Assembly (NCBI GenBank): GCA_902803675.1
Contig: CADCQZ010000016.1
Coordinates: 1 to 15,967 of the forward strand
Direction: 5' to 3'
Length of the DNA: 15,967 bases
DNA from: an uncultured Eubacteriales bacterium
Lineage (GTDB): Bacteria; Bacillota_A; Clostridia; Christensenellales; Aristaeellaceae
Both the position numbers and the translations under genes were made by a program. Of the stretch, positions 15,257 to 15,967 are shown in pieces. The notes beneath the pieces were generated by a model. The model was not told where the DNA came from, did no database searches, and saw only the letters and a program-made list of their open reading frames with translations. Numbering within the stretch: position 1 is the first letter of the stretch; each line of letters starts with the position of its first letter.

Positions 15257-15967
15257 TTATTTGGCGTAATCGATGCTGCGGGTCTCGCGGATCACGTTCA
15301 CGCGGATCTGGCCGGGGTACTCCATTTCGGCCTCGATGCGTTTGGCCACCTCGCGGGCGAGGATCCGGGTGCCGTCGTCGTTGATATCCTCGGGCTTGAC
15401 CATGATGCGCACCTCGCGGCCGCTCTGGATGGCATAGCACTTGTCCACGCCCTGGAAGGAAGTGGCGATCTCCTCCAGCTTGGTCAGGCGCTTGATGTAG
15501 TTCTCCAGGCTCTCCCTGCGGGCACCGGGCCTCGCGGCGCTGATGGCGTCGGCGGCCTGCACCAGCACGGCTTCCATCGTCTGGGGCTCCACGTCGTTGT
15601 GGTGGGCCAGGATGCAGTGGATCACGTCGCTGCTCTCACCGTACTTGCGGGCCAGCTCGCCGCCCAGGGACACGTGAGTGCCCTCCTGCTCGTGGTCCAC
15701 GGCCTTGCCGATATCGTGCAGCAGGCCGGCGCGCTTGGCCAGCGCCACGTCGGCGCCCAGTTCCGCGGCCATCAGCCCGGCCAGGTGGGACACCTCGATG
15801 GAGTGCTTCAGCACGTTCTGGCCGTAACTGGTGCGGTAACGCAGACGGCCGAGCAGGCGCACCAGCTCGGTGTGGATGCCGTGCTGGCCGGTCTCGAACA
15901 CGGCCTGTTCGCCGGCTTCGCGGATCTGCGTCTCCACTTCCTTCTTGGCCTTTTCCACGCATTCCTC
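15257..15967 (-). CDS. rny: Ribonuclease Y, C-terminal part (gene continues beyond window)
   Basis: Membrane-anchored HD-domain endoribonuclease that starts bulk mRNA decay in many Firmicutes. The 236 residues present are the C-terminal 45% or so of a protein usually about 520 long; the N-terminal membrane helix, coiled coil and KH domain lie past the right edge. Visible are the conserved [20 protein letters not shown] block, the HD pair in GLLHDIGKA (His84/Asp85 of the visible part), AHHNDVEP (121-128), [19 protein letters not shown] (134 onward), and the typical end with VKPEDI and [10 protein letters not shown]. The frame is open through the last base of the window; a GTG at 15958 is internal, not a start. 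It is convergent with RNase J and ends at its own strong terminator. Confidence 0.96.
   Translation of the reverse strand, partial: EECVEKAKKEVETQIREAGEQAVFETGQHGIHTELVRLLGRLRYRTSYGQNVLKHSIEVSHLAGLMAAELGADVALAKRAGLLHDIGKAVDHEQEGTHVSLGGELARKYGESSDVIHCILAHHNDVEPQTMEAVLVQAADAISAARPGARRESLENYIKRLTKLEEIATSFQGVDKCYAIQSGREVRIMVKPEDINDDGTRILAREVAKRIEAEMEYPGQIRVNVIRETRSIDYAK

Noticed and set aside
1..15967. CRISPR array, tRNA or rRNA gene, transposon ends, phage genes
   Set aside because: I saw no spaced direct repeats, no tRNA-like cloverleaf or rRNA core sequence, no transposase or integrase motif, and no terminal inverted repeats; all large open frames are assigned to cellular genes.

Overview
The window is a gene-dense, GC-rich stretch of bacterial chromosome that looks like a low-redundancy housekeeping region of a Firmicute (Bacillota), most likely class Clostridia. 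The evidence is a CtsR-type operator in front of clpB, RNase J and RNase Y side by side, a PDZ/radical SAM (DUF512) gene joined to der and plsY, strong AGGAGG-type ribosome binding sites, and consensus sigma-A promoters, often with an extended -10 (TGn). The genus cannot be named from the sequence alone. No rRNA, tRNA, CRISPR, phage or insertion sequence was seen.

Layout. (1) 1-2679: a heat-shock-type promoter with a CtsR box, then the disaggregase clpB. (2) 2717-2755: a bidirectional terminator shared with the convergent MATE efflux gene (minus strand, 2770-4146), which has its own promoter. (3) 4259-7092: a divergent pair, an NAD(P)-dependent SDR/epimerase-like gene on the minus strand and an acyl-CoA synthetase-like AMP-binding ligase on the plus strand, with back-to-back promoters and a 15-bp palindrome in the SDR leader. 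(4) 7170-10010: a bifunctional class A penicillin-binding protein. (5) 10017-13324: a consensus promoter driving a tight three-gene operon, PDZ/radical SAM DUF512 protein, der and plsY, with both junctions overlapping by 4 bp. (6) 13325-13491: an AT-rich leader with dyad symmetry, then RNase J. (7) 15175-15243: two tandem hairpins separating RNase J from the convergent 3' part of the RNase Y gene, which runs off the right edge.

The genes cover protein quality control (ClpB), envelope growth (class A PBP, PlsY), ribosome assembly (Der), mRNA decay (RNase J, RNase Y), drug or metabolite export (MATE), and a small accessory metabolic module (SDR and acyl-CoA ligase) of unknown substrate. I see no clearly new defence or mobile system. 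The least explained parts are the DUF512 radical SAM protein tied to der, the SDR/ligase divergon with its candidate operator, and the regulatory symmetry in front of the PBP and RNase J genes.
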